DNA from: Saprospiraceae bacterium
Lineage (GTDB): Bacteria; Bacteroidota; Bacteroidia; Chitinophagales; Saprospiraceae
Length of the DNA stretch: 15,466 nucleotides
Reading direction: 5' to 3'
NCBI GenBank assembly: GCA_013002625.1
Contig: JABDJE010000035.1
Span: forward strand, 1-15,466
Shown: one piece after another, positions 15,405 through 15,466 of the stretch
Numbering within the stretch: position 1 is the stretch's first letter
Layout: each line of letters begins with the position of its first letter
Position numbers and translations under genes: made by a program
The notes under the pieces: model-generated
Seen by the model: the letters and a program-made list of their open reading frames with translations, nothing else
Told to the model about the DNA's origin: nothing
Databases searched by the model: none

Positions 15405-15466
15405 GGCAGGGTACAGGGTTCAAGGTTGCAGGGTTCAAGGTTCGGGGTTCAAGGTTCGGGGTACAG
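15405..15466. repeat. G-rich heptanucleotide tandem array (TTCAAGG/TTCGGGG type), continues past window
   Basis: Starting four bases after the FG-GAP stop codon, the sequence is a run of 7-bp units: GGCAGGG, TACAGGG, TTCAAGG, TTGCAGGG (8 bp), TTCAAGG, TTCGGGG, TTCAAGG, TTCGGGG, then TACAG at the window edge. It is much richer in G than its surroundings, with five runs of three or four G on one strand. Similar GGTTCAAGGTTC arrays are seen between genes in many Bacteroidota. It codes for nothing recognisable. Confidence 0.85.

Overview
The window is low-GC DNA from a member of the Bacteroidota. The evidence is the family content: five predicted lipoproteins with short Bacteroidota-style signal peptides, a secreted FG-GAP protein ending in an HYR-like module and the Cys-terminated beta-rich tail common in Saprospiria/Cytophagia-type bacteria, and DUF2200, DUF6624, DUF2254 and DUF481 proteins. 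There is also a G-rich 7-bp tandem array of a kind often seen between Bacteroidota genes. The exact genus cannot be read from the sequence.

Layout. Bases 1-1455 hold the 3' part of a short-chain dehydrogenase gene and an AraC-type regulator nine bases behind it, closed by a clear intrinsic terminator at about 1504-1532. Bases 1635-3747 hold a tight two-gene envelope unit: a DUF481-like outer-membrane barrel and a DUF2254 inner-membrane protein. Bases 3858-8513 hold a series of single genes, all on the + strand: an AlkD-like DNA alkylation repair protein, then four lipoproteins. These are an intradiol-dioxygenase-like protein, a YD-repeat-like protein, a six-repeat TolB-like propeller and an EstB-like serine hydrolase. 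They are separated by 70-115 bp spacers, several of which hold imperfect inverted repeats, so the stretch looks like a cassette array. Bases 8552-9257 hold a VOC/glyoxalase gene followed by a broken DUF6624 gene. Bases 9482-10903 hold a DUF2200 gene and a lipoprotein with a JAMM/MPN-like HxH...PSxxD signature. A sulfotransferase gene lies on the minus strand at 10912-12009, convergent with that lipoprotein. Bases 12288-12506 hold a small membrane protein that looks like the 3' end of a larger decayed gene. Bases 12699-15401 encode a 900-residue secreted protein with 14 FG-GAP repeats. The window ends inside a heptanucleotide tandem array.

The genes do not form one evident pathway. The picture is an accessory region of small, mostly exported or envelope proteins with no transposase, integrase or phage gene in view. 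No stretch of more than 300 bases lacks a gene. The longest spacers (9258-9481, 9860-10132, 12010-12287) are AT-rich, and I found no RNA gene or convincing promoter in them. The points most worth a second look are the hairpin-separated gene series, the lipoprotein with a complete intradiol iron-ligand set, the JAMM-like lipoprotein, and the two apparently decayed genes.
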